A DNA stretch of 64,000 nt. Source: Aldersonia sp036524855 (GTDB lineage Bacteria; Actinomycetota; Actinomycetes; Mycobacteriales; Mycobacteriaceae). This document shows positions 54,683 through 63,983 of the stretch, piece by piece. The number at the start of each line of letters is the position of its first letter. The stretch's first letter is position 1. The position numbers were made by a program, and so were the translations under genes. The DNA lies in NCBI GenBank assembly GCA_036524855.1, contig DATDBL010000130.1, positions 62,001-126,000 of the forward strand. The letters run 5' to 3'. The notes beneath the pieces are model-generated. The model did not search any database. It had not been told where the DNA came from and was given only the letters and a program-made list of their open reading frames with translations.

Positions 54683-55602
54683 GCCGCACCGGCCTCGGTC
54701 ACTGCCGCTCCCGCGCCGCCGATGCGTGCGAGCGCCACACCGGCCACGATGGCGACGCCGCCGATCGCCTGCACCGGCGTGATCGTCTGCCCGATGAGCA
54801 GCCACGCGAACACCGCGGCGAAGAGCACCTCGGACAGCAGCACCAGCGACATCAGCGTCGACCCGATCCGCTCGCCGCCCGCGAGGCCGAGCAGGTAGGC
54901 GACCACGGTGCTCACCACGACCAGCAGGCCCAGCGCGACATACCACGGCACGGCGACCCCGGCCAGCACGACCGGCGCCGTCGCGAACGTCGCCGACAGT
55001 GCGCCGACGGCCACCAAGGCGCCGACGAGCACGCCGCCGAACGTCATCCCGGTCGCCAGCAGGACGATCGGCGAGACGGTGTCCGCGGACCGCTCCGCGA
55101 ACAGGAAGAACGCCGTGTTGCCCACCAGCGACAGCGCGGCCCAGGCGAGCCCCACCGGCGACAACCGCAGGCCGCCGAAGACGTCGATCACCGCGGCGGC
55201 GCCGACCAGGGCCAGCGCCGTGCCGGCGAGCGTCACCGCCCCGACGCGGCGGTGGCGCACCAGCCAGTCCCACGCGATCACGACGATGGGCGCGAGGAAC
55301 TGGATCATCAGGGCGACCCCGACCGACAGGTGCTGGATCGCCATGAAGAATGCCAACTGGGCGCCGACGATCGCGGTGAGGCCGTAACCGCCGATGGTGC
55401 GCCAGTGCCGCGGGCTGTCCCGTAGTCCCGCGCGGTCCAACAGCGCGGCGGCGACGAGCAGGACGACGGCCGAGCAGGCGATTCGGGCGAGCACCGCGGC
55501 GCCCGGCGTCCAGCCCGAGCGCATCAGGCCGGTCGCGAACGACCCGGACAGTCCGAACGTCAACCCGCACGCGATCATCAGCGAGACCCCGAGCCGCACC
55601 AC
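54508..55602 (-). CDS. EamA/RhaT-family transporter (DMT superfamily)
   Basis: 364 residues from a GTG at 55602. Ten membrane segments in two EamA repeats (GLSGSFATGLMRSGWTPGAA; second starting GLAWAALSLVGNTAFFLFAE). Such proteins export amino acids or metabolites. The C-terminal 60 residues after the last segment are hydrophilic with a SPGPQSPGPQSPG repeat, encoded antisense to the truA tail over 175 bases. Divergent from the CGNR regulator gene. Confidence 0.9.
   Translation of the reverse strand: MVRLGVSLMIACGLTFGLSGSFATGLMRSGWTPGAAVLARIACSAVVLLVAAALLDRAGLRDSPRHWRTIGGYGLTAIVGAQLAFFMAIQHLSVGVALMIQFLAPIVVIAWDWLVRHRRVGAVTLAGTALALVGAAAVIDVFGGLRLSPVGLAWAALSLVGNTAFFLFAERSADTVSPIVLLATGMTFGGVLVGALVAVGALSATFATAPVVLAGVAVPWYVALGLLVVVSTVVAYLLGLAGGERIGSTLMSLVLLSEVLFAAVFAWLLIGQTITPVQAIGGVAIVAGVALARIGGAGAAVTEAGAAQESVPASPDCIPSPGPPSPGPQSPGPQSPGSSAPQHPTEDRTSRVTELRSAQSASTG
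54593..54650. repeat. 15-bp tandem repeat shared by the truA and EamA gene ends
   Basis: Units of CCGGGAGACTGGGGG (54593, 54608) followed by two diverged copies. On the plus strand it encodes the truA Gly/Pro tail, on the minus strand the EamA Ser/Pro tail. Confidence 0.85.
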
Positions 55603-55616
55603 GTCACCCCCAAGCC

Positions 55617-55648
55617 TGTCATGAGTAAAATCGACAACGCCTATGACA
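55617..55648. promoter_or_regulatory. Inverted repeat in the EamA/CGNR divergent region
   Basis: TGTCAT (55617-55622) and ATGACA (55643-55648) face each other 20 bases apart between the two divergent starts, with an AT-rich core. It may be an operator for the CGNR protein. Confidence 0.3.
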
Positions 55649-55675
55649 CTACGAACCGAGCCCGTCAGGAGTCAA

Positions 55676-56227
55676 ATGTATTTTGCTCATGACACAGATC
55701 ACGCGCTGCTGACCACGGCCGCGCTGGTGAACACCCTGCGCGACGGCGAGGACCTGCTCGGCACACCAGAACAGCTGGACGCCTTCCTCGACGAGTGGGA
55801 GTTCACCGGACGTCGCGACCACTCCGACGCCGAACTCGAACAGGTGCGCGTGCTACGGGCGCAGTTGCGCGCCATCTGGGACGCCACCGGCGAGGAGCAG
55901 GCAGTCGACCTCGTCAACCGGATGCTCGCCGACTCGAACGCCCGGCCGCGGCTGACACGCCACGACCGTTGGGACTGGCATCTGCATGTCAGCGAACTCG
56001 ACGACCCGCTGGTGGACCGGATCGCCGCGGAGGCGGCGATGGCGCTCGTCGACGTCGTCCGCGTCGGCGATCTCGACCGGTTGCGGGTTTGCGCCGCCGA
56101 CGACTGCGATGCCGTCCTCGTCGACCTGTCGCGCAACCGCTCGCGGCGCTACTGCGACGTCGGCAACTGCGGCAACCGCGCGAACGTCGCCGCGTACCGG
56201 GCACGCAGGCGCTCGGAGCCTGCGTGA
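55676..56227 (+). CDS. CGNR zinc-finger/ABATE-domain regulator
   Basis: 183 residues from the ATG at 55676 (MYFAHDTDHALLTTAALVNT), chosen because AGGAG lies just upstream; an ATG 11 codons earlier is possible. The N-terminal helical ABATE domain has a ligand-binding look, and the C-terminal zinc finger contains C-AADDC, then RRYCDVGNCGNRANVAAYRA with the CGNR signature. Likely a stress-linked transcription factor controlling the divergent EamA exporter. Confidence 0.9.
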   Translation: MYFAHDTDHALLTTAALVNTLRDGEDLLGTPEQLDAFLDEWEFTGRRDHSDAELEQVRVLRAQLRAIWDATGEEQAVDLVNRMLADSNARPRLTRHDRWDWHLHVSELDDPLVDRIAAEAAMALVDVVRVGDLDRLRVCAADDCDAVLVDLSRNRSRRYCDVGNCGNRANVAAYRARRRSEPA

Positions 56228-56241
56228 GAAACAATCGACTC

Positions 56242-57018
56242 ATGATCGGGGTCATCGGCGGCAGCGGCTTCTACGACTTCTTCGACCACGGCGCGGTGAG
56301 CGAGGTCGTCGACACGCCCTACGGCGCACCGAGCGCGCCCATCTCGATCGGTCGCGTCGGCGGGCACGACGTCGCGTTCCTGCCCCGGCACGGGTGCAAG
56401 CACGAGTTCGCCCCGCACACCGTGCCGTACCGGGCGAACCTGTGGGCGCTGCGCGCAGTGGGAGTGCGCCGGGTGTTCGGACCGTGCGCGGTCGGCAGCC
56501 TCACCGCAGGCCTCGGACCCGGCGCGGTGGTGATCCCCGACCAGCTGGTCGACCGCACGACCGCGCGCACCCAGACCTACTTCGACGGCGGCGGCGTCCA
56601 CGTCAGCTTCGCCGACCCGTATTGCGCGGAACTGCGCGCGGCCGCGGCGAGGCAGCCCGACACCACCGACGGCGCGACGATGGTGGTGATCGAGGGCCCA
56701 CGCTTCTCCACCCGCGCGGAGAGCCGCTGGTACGCCGCGCAGGGCTGGCAACTGGTGAACATGACCGGCCACCCCGAGGCGGTGCTCGCGCGCGAGCTCG
56801 AACTGTGTTACGCCGCAATCGCGTTGGTCACCGACGTGGATGCCGGCCTGGAAGTGGGGGATGGGGTGCGGGCGGTGGATGTGTTTGCCGAGTTCGCGCG
56901 CAACATGGTCGGATTCAAACAACTCGTGCGGGGCGCGATCGAGGCGGTCGAGGGCGCGGACACGTGCGCGCAGTGCCGCGTGCACGACGGCGTCCAGCTG
57001 CCGATCGAATTGCCATGA
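56242..57018 (+). CDS. mtnP: S-methyl-5'-thioadenosine phosphorylase
   Basis: 258 residues (MIGVIGGSGFYDFFDHGAVS). Phosphate and nucleoside residues are visible in GGSGFY, LPRHGCKHEFAPHTVPYRAN, EGPRFSTRAES and VNMTGHPEAVLARELELCYA. It cleaves methylthioadenosine from polyamine or AHL synthesis for methionine salvage. A GTG 18 bases upstream overlapping the previous stop is an alternative start. Coupled to the next gene. Confidence 0.9.
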   Translation: MIGVIGGSGFYDFFDHGAVSEVVDTPYGAPSAPISIGRVGGHDVAFLPRHGCKHEFAPHTVPYRANLWALRAVGVRRVFGPCAVGSLTAGLGPGAVVIPDQLVDRTTARTQTYFDGGGVHVSFADPYCAELRAAAARQPDTTDGATMVVIEGPRFSTRAESRWYAAQGWQLVNMTGHPEAVLARELELCYAAIALVTDVDAGLEVGDGVRAVDVFAEFARNMVGFKQLVRGAIEAVEGADTCAQCRVHDGVQLPIELP

Positions 57019-57626
57019 TATTCCCCGTCGCTTCGCTCGCCCCGGCGAGCGACAAGCTGACTCTCGAGGTGATCGTCGCCAGCGTGCGGCCGCAGCGGTT
57101 CGCGCCCGTGGTCGCGGACTGGTTCCTGCGGCAGGTCTCTGGCCGGCTCGAGTTCGACGTCGCGGTGCTCGACCTGCTCGACCTCGGCCTGCCCACCGAC
57201 CTCACCGAGACCGATGCCACCGTGTCGTTCCGCGACCGGGTCGCGGCGGCAGATGCGTTCGTCGTCGTCACCTCCGAGTACAACCACGGCTACCCGGCCT
57301 CGGTGAAGACCGCGTTCGACGTCGTCAAGGAGGAATGGCGGACCAAACCGGTCGGGTTCGTCTCCTACGGTGGCCGCTCCGGTGGACTGCGCGCGACCGA
57401 GCAGTTGCGTCAGGTCGTCATCGAGGTGCACATGGTGCCGGTGCGTGAGCAGGTGAGCCTGCCGGAGGCGCGCAAGCGGTTCGACGCGGCGGGGGAGACC
57501 GACGACGCCGCCGCGATCGACGCCGCCGCGCGGATGCTCGACCAGTTGGCGTGGTGGGGCCACGCCACGCGCGCCGCGCGTGCGGCCGCGCCGTATCCGG
57601 GCAGTACGCGGCGCCGCCGCATTTGA
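57015..57626 (+). CDS. NADPH-dependent FMN reductase (flavodoxin-like)
   Basis: 203 residues with the flavin-binding features of the FMN_red family: IVASVRPQRFAPVVADWFLR, TSEYNHGYPASVKTAFD and YGGRSGGLRATEQLRQ. ATG overlaps the previous stop. Residues 3-9 (FPVASLAPA) are encoded by an inverted copy of the 21-bp repeat, so the annotated N-terminus could be partly repeat-derived. Likely role: quinone or flavin reduction. Confidence 0.88.
   Translation: MIFPVASLAPASDKLTLEVIVASVRPQRFAPVVADWFLRQVSGRLEFDVAVLDLLDLGLPTDLTETDATVSFRDRVAAADAFVVVTSEYNHGYPASVKTAFDVVKEEWRTKPVGFVSYGGRSGGLRATEQLRQVVIEVHMVPVREQVSLPEARKRFDAAGETDDAAAIDAAARMLDQLAWWGHATRAARAAAPYPGSTRRRRI
57023..57043 (-). repeat. 21-bp dispersed repeat, inverted copy (FMN reductase gene)
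   Basis: Exact reverse complement of the copies at 40206 and 40236; it spans codons 3-10 of the FMN reductase gene. Confidence 0.85.
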
Positions 57627-57632
57627 CGCGAA

Positions 57633-59279
57633 TCAGCCGACAGGGGCCGGAACCATTGGACGGCCGATGAACTCGGCCTCCGCGGGTACCGACACCAGCG
57701 TCAGGTCCGCGCGGGAGTGCGTGCCGTCGGGGCGGCGGGTCGCGAGGACGACACGGTCGGGCCCGACCTGACGGATCGTGACGTCGGCGGGCGCGGGTGA
57801 TGTGTTCAGTCGCAGCGTGGTGACACCGGCGGGCGCGGTGTCCGCTGTGTCGGCAGTTGCGCCGTCGAGCATCACCGCATCGAAGCCGGCGTCGGAATGC
57901 TCGGCTCGGGTGGTGATCCGGAGGCGGTCGCGGTCGCCGATCGCGGCGGCGAGGCCAGCCCAGTCCTGCTCGCGGTCGGTGCGCACCACGACCCGCGCCC
58001 CGGTGGCGACGGCGCGGAACACCACCTGCCGCGCCAGGTACGGCTCGCCGTCGAGGTGCACATTGGCGACGCCCGCGCCGACGAGACGGGTCGCGACGCC
58101 GTGCCCGTCCGAGTCGGATCCGACAAGTTGTCCACACCCACCGGCGGGCAGGCGGAGCCGATCGAGGTCGGTGCGGGGGACCTCGGATAGTCCGACCACG
58201 TCCTCGAGCCACGGGACGGCCAACGGCAGATGCGCCAACACGGCGCGGCGGTGCCGTCCGTCGACGGGGCGCTGACCGGCCTCGCGGTGCCGTGGTTTGG
58301 GTGCATCGAGCGTGCGCCGCCACGCGGCGCCGACCGCCACGGTTTCCGGGTCCGGTGTGGGACGCAGACGCAGCAGGGTCGTCGTGCCGAGCGAGGGCGC
58401 CACCCACGCCCTTGCCAGGATCTGTGCGGCGCGGTCAGGATTCGCGAGCGCTACCGGGTCGATGGTGGCGCCGACGTCGACATGCTCGCCGAGACGCGCA
58501 TGATTCCACGTCTGTCCGATCTCGTGCGGATCTGTGCCGGCGCTCACCCGTAGCACCGCGTCGCGGATCTCCGTCGCGGTCAGCACGCGCGCGCGGTGGC
58601 CCGACGCCGCGAGCGATGCGACGGTGCGCGCCGCGGCGATGCCGAGCGCACGGATCGCGCCCGCGGTGTCGCCGCCGCGGCGGACGACGGCGTCGGGGCA
58701 GCGGAGGGTGTCGAACCGCAGCGCGATCCAGATCGTCCGGGCCGCCGTCGCGGGCAGTGGACCCACGAGTTGCTCGTACACCGCGCTCGCGGCGCCACCG
58801 GAATGGCTGCGGCGGCCGTGGCTGACGACGTCGATGCCGTCGAGTCGGATGTCGTGCTGGCGTAGGCAGTCCGCGAGCACGCACAGCGGCACCAGCTGGT
58901 CGGCGTCCAGCGATTCCGGCGAGATGCGGGTGCGACCCCCGGAGTCGGCGAGCAGTTCGAGCACCGCCACCACCGCCGTCCCGTCTCGGTAGAGACCCAT
59001 CGCCCGCCCGTCGGGTGCGGGTAGGTCGACGAGCGGGCCGAGCCTGGCGCGCTCTCGGTAGCGACATGCAACCCGTGCCCAGTCGGGGAGCGAATGACCC
59101 GCAATCGGGACGGCCGCCAGCAATCCGACACAGGCGGCGATCGCGGCGGTGATGATCGGCGAGAGGCGCAGCGCGGCGCCGAGGAGCGCCACGAGGGTGG
59201 CGAGGCAGGCCGCGACGACGACGGTCGAGTGCATTCGGGTTCGTGTCAGGTGATTGCGACGGACATGTCGCACCAGCAT
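57633..59279 (-). CDS. eccE: Type VII secretion protein EccE (ESX-4-type locus)
   Basis: 548 residues from the ATG at 59279 (GGGGGA upstream). The N-terminus has two membrane segments (about 17-55), followed by the large soluble domain of EccE (RYRERARLGPLVDLPAPDGR, MGLYRDGTAVVAVLEL, RTIWIALRFDTLRCPDAVVR). EccE sits at the rim of the ESX membrane complex. Mycobacterium tuberculosis ESX-4 lacks EccE, other ESX-4 loci keep it, so this is the fuller form. It is divergent from eccB. Confidence 0.88.
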   Translation of the reverse strand: MLVRHVRRNHLTRTRMHSTVVVAACLATLVALLGAALRLSPIITAAIAACVGLLAAVPIAGHSLPDWARVACRYRERARLGPLVDLPAPDGRAMGLYRDGTAVVAVLELLADSGGRTRISPESLDADQLVPLCVLADCLRQHDIRLDGIDVVSHGRRSHSGGAASAVYEQLVGPLPATAARTIWIALRFDTLRCPDAVVRRGGDTAGAIRALGIAAARTVASLAASGHRARVLTATEIRDAVLRVSAGTDPHEIGQTWNHARLGEHVDVGATIDPVALANPDRAAQILARAWVAPSLGTTTLLRLRPTPDPETVAVGAAWRRTLDAPKPRHREAGQRPVDGRHRRAVLAHLPLAVPWLEDVVGLSEVPRTDLDRLRLPAGGCGQLVGSDSDGHGVATRLVGAGVANVHLDGEPYLARQVVFRAVATGARVVVRTDREQDWAGLAAAIGDRDRLRITTRAEHSDAGFDAVMLDGATADTADTAPAGVTTLRLNTSPAPADVTIRQVGPDRVVLATRRPDGTHSRADLTLVSVPAEAEFIGRPMVPAPVG

Positions 59280-59374
59280 CCGATTCCCCCGTGTTTCCGG
59301 TGCCTCCCCAAGGCGCCGCATTCCAGCACTGTACCCTGTCCCGAGATCCGCGGTCCGCCTTGGGGGGGAGGAAG

Positions 59375-60820
59375 ATGCCGGGACAACCGACGACGCGATG
59401 GCAAGTCAGTGGCTATCGCTTCATGGTGCGTCGCATGGAGCGGGCGCTGGTGCGACGCGACGTGCGGACCGCCACCGATCCGATGCGGGCGCAGGCGCGC
59501 TCGTTGGTGGTCGGGGTGGTGCTCGCCGTGCTGGGTCTCGCCGCGTGCGGTGTGCTGGCGTTGCTGCGCCCGCAGCAGGCGATCGCGGACCACACGATCG
59601 TCATGGGGAACGAATCCGGCGGGCTGTACGTCGTCCTGGGCGATCGGGTGCACCCGGCGCTGAACCTGGCCTCGGCCCGCCTCGCAGTCGGCCAGGCAGC
59701 GGAACCCGCGATCGTCGCGGAATCCGAACTGGCCCAGCGGCCGCGGGGACCGCTGGTCGGAATCCCGGGCGCCCCGACCGCGCTACCGTACGGTGACTCC
59801 AGTGACTCCAGTGACTCGGGGGCCCTCGCGTGGACGGTGTGCGACCGGGTCGATGGTGATGTGTTGAGCACCGCGGTGGTGGGCGGGGCGCCGGTGGGCG
59901 GCGATGACCGGGCCGGTGAACTCGATCCCGGACGGGTCCTGCTCGTCGAGCACGCCGGCGTCGCGTACCTGGTCTACGACGGCCACCGCGCCCGGGTCGA
60001 CCTGCGCGACCGCGCGGTGACGGGGGCGTTGGCGCTCGACGGCGTTGCACCCCGGCCGGTCAGCGCCGGTCTGCTCGGGGCGATTCCGGAGGTGCCGCCG
60101 ATCAGTGCGCCCCGGATCGACGGTGCCGGAACGCGGCCGACGCATCGGTTGCGCGACGTCGAGGTCGGGTCTGTGGTCGCGGTGCCGCGTGGCGAGAGTA
60201 ATAGCTACTACGTCGTGTTGCGGTCGGGTGTGCAGCAGATCGGAGCGGCCACCGCCGATCTCATCCGGTTCACCGACTCCCGCGGCGAGACCGACATTCG
60301 CCGCATCGCCCCGGACGTGCTGGCCGCCGTCCCGCTCGTCACCGAACTCGACGTGGCAACATTCCCGGACGCGGCGCCCGCGGTGCTCGGCGCGGGCGAC
60401 ACGCCCGTGAGTTGCCTGAGCTGGCAGTCGGATTCGCTAGTCCGCGTGCTGAGTGGGCGGGAGCTGCCGGTCGAAGCGGCGGCGCGTGCGGTGGGGTTGG
60501 CGCAGGCCGACGGGTCGGGTCCGCTGGCCGACGAGGCCTACCTCGAACCGGGCGCCGGCACGTACGTGCAGGCCACGGGCATCACGGCGGACAGCACCCG
60601 GCGCGGCGGCCTGTTCTATGTTGCCGACACCGGGGTCCGTTACGGCATCGCGGATTCCGCGACCGCCGCCATGCTCGGCCTCACCGCAGAACCGGAACCC
60701 GCGCCGTGGGCCATCGTGACCCTGCTCGCGCCCGGGCCGGTGCTCAGCCAGGAGCAGGCCCGCATCGCGCATGACGGCGTCGCGGCGGACCCGGCGCCCG
60801 CCGCGCTGTCGTCGGAGTAG
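59375..60820 (+). CDS. eccB: Type VII secretion protein EccB (ESX-4-type)
   Basis: 481 residues from ATG (MPGQPTTRWQVSGYRFMVRR) behind a GGGGGGGAGG site. One membrane segment near 45-65, then the periplasmic repeat domain with GNESGGLYVVLGDRVHPALN and a disulfide cysteine pair (WTVCDR, PVSCLSW). EccB forms the periplasmic ATPase-like part of the ESX channel. A short SSDSSDSG stretch comes from a 9-bp repeat. Confidence 0.93.
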   Translation: MPGQPTTRWQVSGYRFMVRRMERALVRRDVRTATDPMRAQARSLVVGVVLAVLGLAACGVLALLRPQQAIADHTIVMGNESGGLYVVLGDRVHPALNLASARLAVGQAAEPAIVAESELAQRPRGPLVGIPGAPTALPYGDSSDSSDSGALAWTVCDRVDGDVLSTAVVGGAPVGGDDRAGELDPGRVLLVEHAGVAYLVYDGHRARVDLRDRAVTGALALDGVAPRPVSAGLLGAIPEVPPISAPRIDGAGTRPTHRLRDVEVGSVVAVPRGESNSYYVVLRSGVQQIGAATADLIRFTDSRGETDIRRIAPDVLAAVPLVTELDVATFPDAAPAVLGAGDTPVSCLSWQSDSLVRVLSGRELPVEAAARAVGLAQADGSGPLADEAYLEPGAGTYVQATGITADSTRRGGLFYVADTGVRYGIADSATAAMLGLTAEPEPAPWAIVTLLAPGPVLSQEQARIAHDGVAADPAPAALSSE

Positions 60821-60821
60821 A

Positions 60822-60960
60822 TCAGTCGAGCACGATCGCGAGCTTGTCGGTGCGGGCGACGCCGGTGACCTCGGCGCCGAGGGCCTTCGCGATCTGGACC
60901 ACGTAGCTGCCGACGCCGCCGGTGGCGCCGTGCACGAGGACCCGCTGGACGGATTCGAGC
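60822..60960 (-). pseudogene. Zinc-type alcohol dehydrogenase/quinone reductase (MDR), fragment
   Basis: About 45 codons (RVLVHGATGGVGSYVVQIAK, then ALGAEVTGVARTDKLAIVLD) match the NAD(P)-binding Rossmann start of medium-chain dehydrogenases. Both sides are missing. It sits between eccB and the mycP stop. Confidence 0.75.
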
Positions 60961-61029
60961 CGTCCAGCGTCAGGCACAGCCTGCCGCGACGTCGATGGCG
61001 GTGAGGGCGCGGATCGTGATGTTGCCGGG

Positions 61030-62457
61030 CTACGACTTCGGCGACGAGTTCGAGTTCGGACCAGACCTGATTCTCGACGGACTCGCGGCACGGCTGGCGG
61101 CGTACCGACCCCCCGCGCGCGACGCTGCCCAACCGAGTAGCAGGACGATCGCGACCGCGCCGGTGCCGGCGAGAGCCAGGTCGCGGGCACGGTGGTCGGG
61201 CTCGTCCGGGGCGGCGGCGGGCGGCAGCGCGACGGACTGGGCTCGGATGGATTGTTTTGTGGGAGGTGCTGGTTCGTCGACGGCGGTGAGGGCGGCGTAC
61301 GGGTCGACGACTCCGAAGCCGACGATCGGGTTCCAACCCTCGGCGGGCGCGTGCGCGCTCGCCTCGATCCGGGCGATCACCTGCGCGGCGCTCAGGTGCG
61401 GGAACCGGGCACGGATCAGCGCGGCGGTGCCCGCGACGAACGGTGCAGCGAAGCTCGTGCCGCGGATCGGCACGATGGCGCCGTCGCCGTCGAGGGTCCC
61501 CGCGGTGAGGCCGGTGCCGCGGGGATCCAGGGACACGATGTCCTCGCCGGGCGCCGCCACGTCGACCCATGGTCCCGCGACCGTGAACGCCGACGGCGCG
61601 CCGGACGCATCGACCGATCCGACGGTGAGCACGTAGTCGTCGTACCAGCCCGGGGACACCACGGTGCGCACGCCGTCCCACAGGTCGGCACCCGGATTCA
61701 GCGGATCCGCAGCGGGATTCGGGGTGTCGCAGCGGTCGGTGTTGCCCGCCGCGGCGACGACGACCACGTCGCGGACGACCGCCGCGTACTGCACTGCGGC
61801 GCCGAGGGCGGCGTCGTTCATCGCGACCGTCGAGCAGGCGACCTCGGATATGTTGATCACCGAGGCCCCATGGTCGGCGGCGAAGCGCACGGCCGCGGCC
61901 ATCGTGTCCACGTCGCCGTAGCCGTCGGCGACGTCCTCGGGGCGCTGCTGCGCGGACCGGCCCGCGACCTGCCAGGCGTTGCTGGACTGGCGCAGGCTCA
62001 GGATCCGGGCGTCCGGTGCCACACCGGTGAAACCGCCTGTCCGGCTCGGCTGGGCGGCGATGATGCCGGCAACGAGCGTGCCGTGCGCGTCGCAGTCGTC
62101 GGTGCCGTCGCCCGAGCCGACGTAGTCGCCGCCGGCGATCAGGCCGGGCAGGCGGGAATGGTGTGCGACACCGGTGTCGATGACGGCGACGGTTTGCCCC
62201 GCTCCCCTGGTGAACTGCCACGCCGCGTCGACGTCCAGGCGGTGCGGGTCGGTCGCGTGCGTGTCGGCGGCGTGCGTGTCGTCGACGGTCGGGGCGGTGG
62301 GCGTGCACAGGTTGCGCTGCTCGGTGGGTTCCGGCGGCGCGGGCGCCGCTGCGGCGGGCAGTCGCGCCGGGTCGATATCCGGACGACCCTGCGCCGCACT
62401 TGTTCCTGCCCCGAGCACGGTAGCCAGCGCGAGTGTCGCGGCGAGTGCTGTTCTCAC
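61030..62457 (-). CDS. mycP: Mycosin, subtilisin-like protease of the ESX-4 locus
   Basis: 475 residues from a GTG that overlaps the eccD stop by four bases. A signal peptide (MRTALAATLALATVLGAG, cleavage near 20), catalytic D94 in AVIDTGV, H125 in DAHGTLVAG, S335 in GTSFAAP, oxyanion N239, and a C-terminal membrane segment (LALAGTGAVAIVLLLGW). Mycosins stabilise ESX systems and cut substrates. The terminal residues after that segment are unusual and the DNA then runs into a dehydrogenase fragment, so the 3' end may have been altered. Confidence 0.93.
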   Translation of the reverse strand: MRTALAATLALATVLGAGTSAAQGRPDIDPARLPAAAAPAPPEPTEQRNLCTPTAPTVDDTHAADTHATDPHRLDVDAAWQFTRGAGQTVAVIDTGVAHHSRLPGLIAGGDYVGSGDGTDDCDAHGTLVAGIIAAQPSRTGGFTGVAPDARILSLRQSSNAWQVAGRSAQQRPEDVADGYGDVDTMAAAVRFAADHGASVINISEVACSTVAMNDAALGAAVQYAAVVRDVVVVAAAGNTDRCDTPNPAADPLNPGADLWDGVRTVVSPGWYDDYVLTVGSVDASGAPSAFTVAGPWVDVAAPGEDIVSLDPRGTGLTAGTLDGDGAIVPIRGTSFAAPFVAGTAALIRARFPHLSAAQVIARIEASAHAPAEGWNPIVGFGVVDPYAALTAVDEPAPPTKQSIRAQSVALPPAAAPDEPDHRARDLALAGTGAVAIVLLLGWAASRAGGRYAASRAASPSRIRSGPNSNSSPKS

Positions 62458-63857
62458 AGGCCGCGGATGAGAGCGAACAACCCGGTGGCCCAGCATGCGA
62501 GGGGGACGATCGCCGCGGCGCAGGCATATTCGGCGAGTTCGACGGCGCGGCGCAGTGGCGGGGTGAACGTCCGAGTGGGGGCGAGGAACCCGCACGCGAG
62601 GGCGGCGGCGGCGAGCGTGGTTGCGGCCGCGAAGCTTACCCATGGAGTGAACATGAACATTCCGACCAGCAGGATCACCGTGCCGCCCGTCAGCAGGACG
62701 ATGACGTGTTCGGCGGCGGCGTAGCCGCGGCCGCGGAACATCAGGGTTGCCGCGCACGCGAGCGCGAGCAGGATTGTCGGCCAGTCGGTTCCGGCGCTAA
62801 TGGCAATGGCGCCGAGCGCTCCGGCGGTCGCGACGAGCGCCGACGCCGCCAACAGGCCGGTGAGGTAGCGCCGCGCCGCGCCGGCGCGATGTGCGAGTTC
62901 GGCCGGACCGGGATCGACGTCGTCGGGTTGTCGCCCGGGCGTGGGCACCGGGGGCAGCGGGATCTTCGCGAGCAGGATCGCGAGGCGCGGGGCGGCGGCG
63001 AGCAGCGCCATCGCCGCGGTCGCTGCGGCCGCACCCAGGGTTCGCGTCGACAGGTCGGTGAGCACACCCGCGAGTTCGATCGGTACGAGCAACCCGGCAG
63101 CCGCGATGACGGCCGTGAACACCCGGCGGCCTTCACCGGCGAACCTTAGGCCGGTGGCCGCCGCAGCGGCACCGGTCGATGTCCCGAGCAGGGCCTGCGC
63201 CCAGGGTGCGGAACCGGGCACCACCAACACCCCGGCGGCGATCGCGGGTGCGAGCGCGCAGCCGCACAGGGTGAGCGCGGCGAAGCGGTCGTCGTAGATC
63301 CGGGCGGCGGTGATGCCCGCGGCAAGGAACAGGGTCGCGACGGCGAACGCGGCCACCGCACCGAGAACGTCGCCGGTGTCTGTGATCAGTGCCGACGCAC
63401 CGACCGCCGTCGCGACGAGTGCCACGGCGGCGGCGGTGCGGCGCGCGGCGATCGGCGTCCACGACCTCGCGCCGACGTCCACGGCGACCGCTGCGACGAC
63501 GTCGTCGAACAACGGTGGCGGTGCCGCCTCGTCGGCGGCGGTGAGCAGCAGCAGGTCGCCGTCGCGGACGTCGTGGTCGAGCAGCGTCGACGCCGGATCG
63601 AGTCGTTGCTGCCCGACCCGGGACAACGCCCAAACGTGCGGCACCGGTTCGGGTGCGTCGCCCTGGTTGTGTGCGGCGATCAGGTCGACCACACCCGGCA
63701 CGAGCAGCGCGATCGGAACTTCGGCCGGCAGCGCAAGATCCACCTGGTTGTGCCCGGCCGCAACCGTCACTCGACACCAACTCGCTCCGTCCGATTTCGG
63801 GCCGGTGCTCGCACTCGGCCGCAGTTCCGGCGCACGCGCCGTTGTCGTTTCTCCCAC
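62454..63857 (-). CDS. eccD: Type VII secretion protein EccD (ESX-4-type)
   Basis: 467 residues from the GTG at 63857, chosen for the GGGGGGGAA site in front; an open TTG frame extends 32 codons further. The N-terminal ubiquitin-like domain (SWCRVTVAAGHNQVDLALPA) is followed by eleven hydrophobic segments forming the EccD membrane channel part. Co-transcribed with mycP. Confidence 0.92.
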   Translation of the reverse strand: MGETTTARAPELRPSASTGPKSDGASWCRVTVAAGHNQVDLALPAEVPIALLVPGVVDLIAAHNQGDAPEPVPHVWALSRVGQQRLDPASTLLDHDVRDGDLLLLTAADEAAPPPLFDDVVAAVAVDVGARSWTPIAARRTAAAVALVATAVGASALITDTGDVLGAVAAFAVATLFLAAGITAARIYDDRFAALTLCGCALAPAIAAGVLVVPGSAPWAQALLGTSTGAAAAATGLRFAGEGRRVFTAVIAAAGLLVPIELAGVLTDLSTRTLGAAAATAAMALLAAAPRLAILLAKIPLPPVPTPGRQPDDVDPGPAELAHRAGAARRYLTGLLAASALVATAGALGAIAISAGTDWPTILLALACAATLMFRGRGYAAAEHVIVLLTGGTVILLVGMFMFTPWVSFAAATTLAAAALACGFLAPTRTFTPPLRRAVELAEYACAAAIVPLACWATGLFALIRGL

Positions 63858-63983
63858 GATTCCCCCCCGAATCGACACGCGGATCCGATCCCCCGGCCGG
63901 ATTGCGGCGTGAAGTTGCGGGAACTGTACGGGATCGGGCTGCGTCTGTGTCAACTGAAGGCATCGACCAGGGAGTTGAATGCA

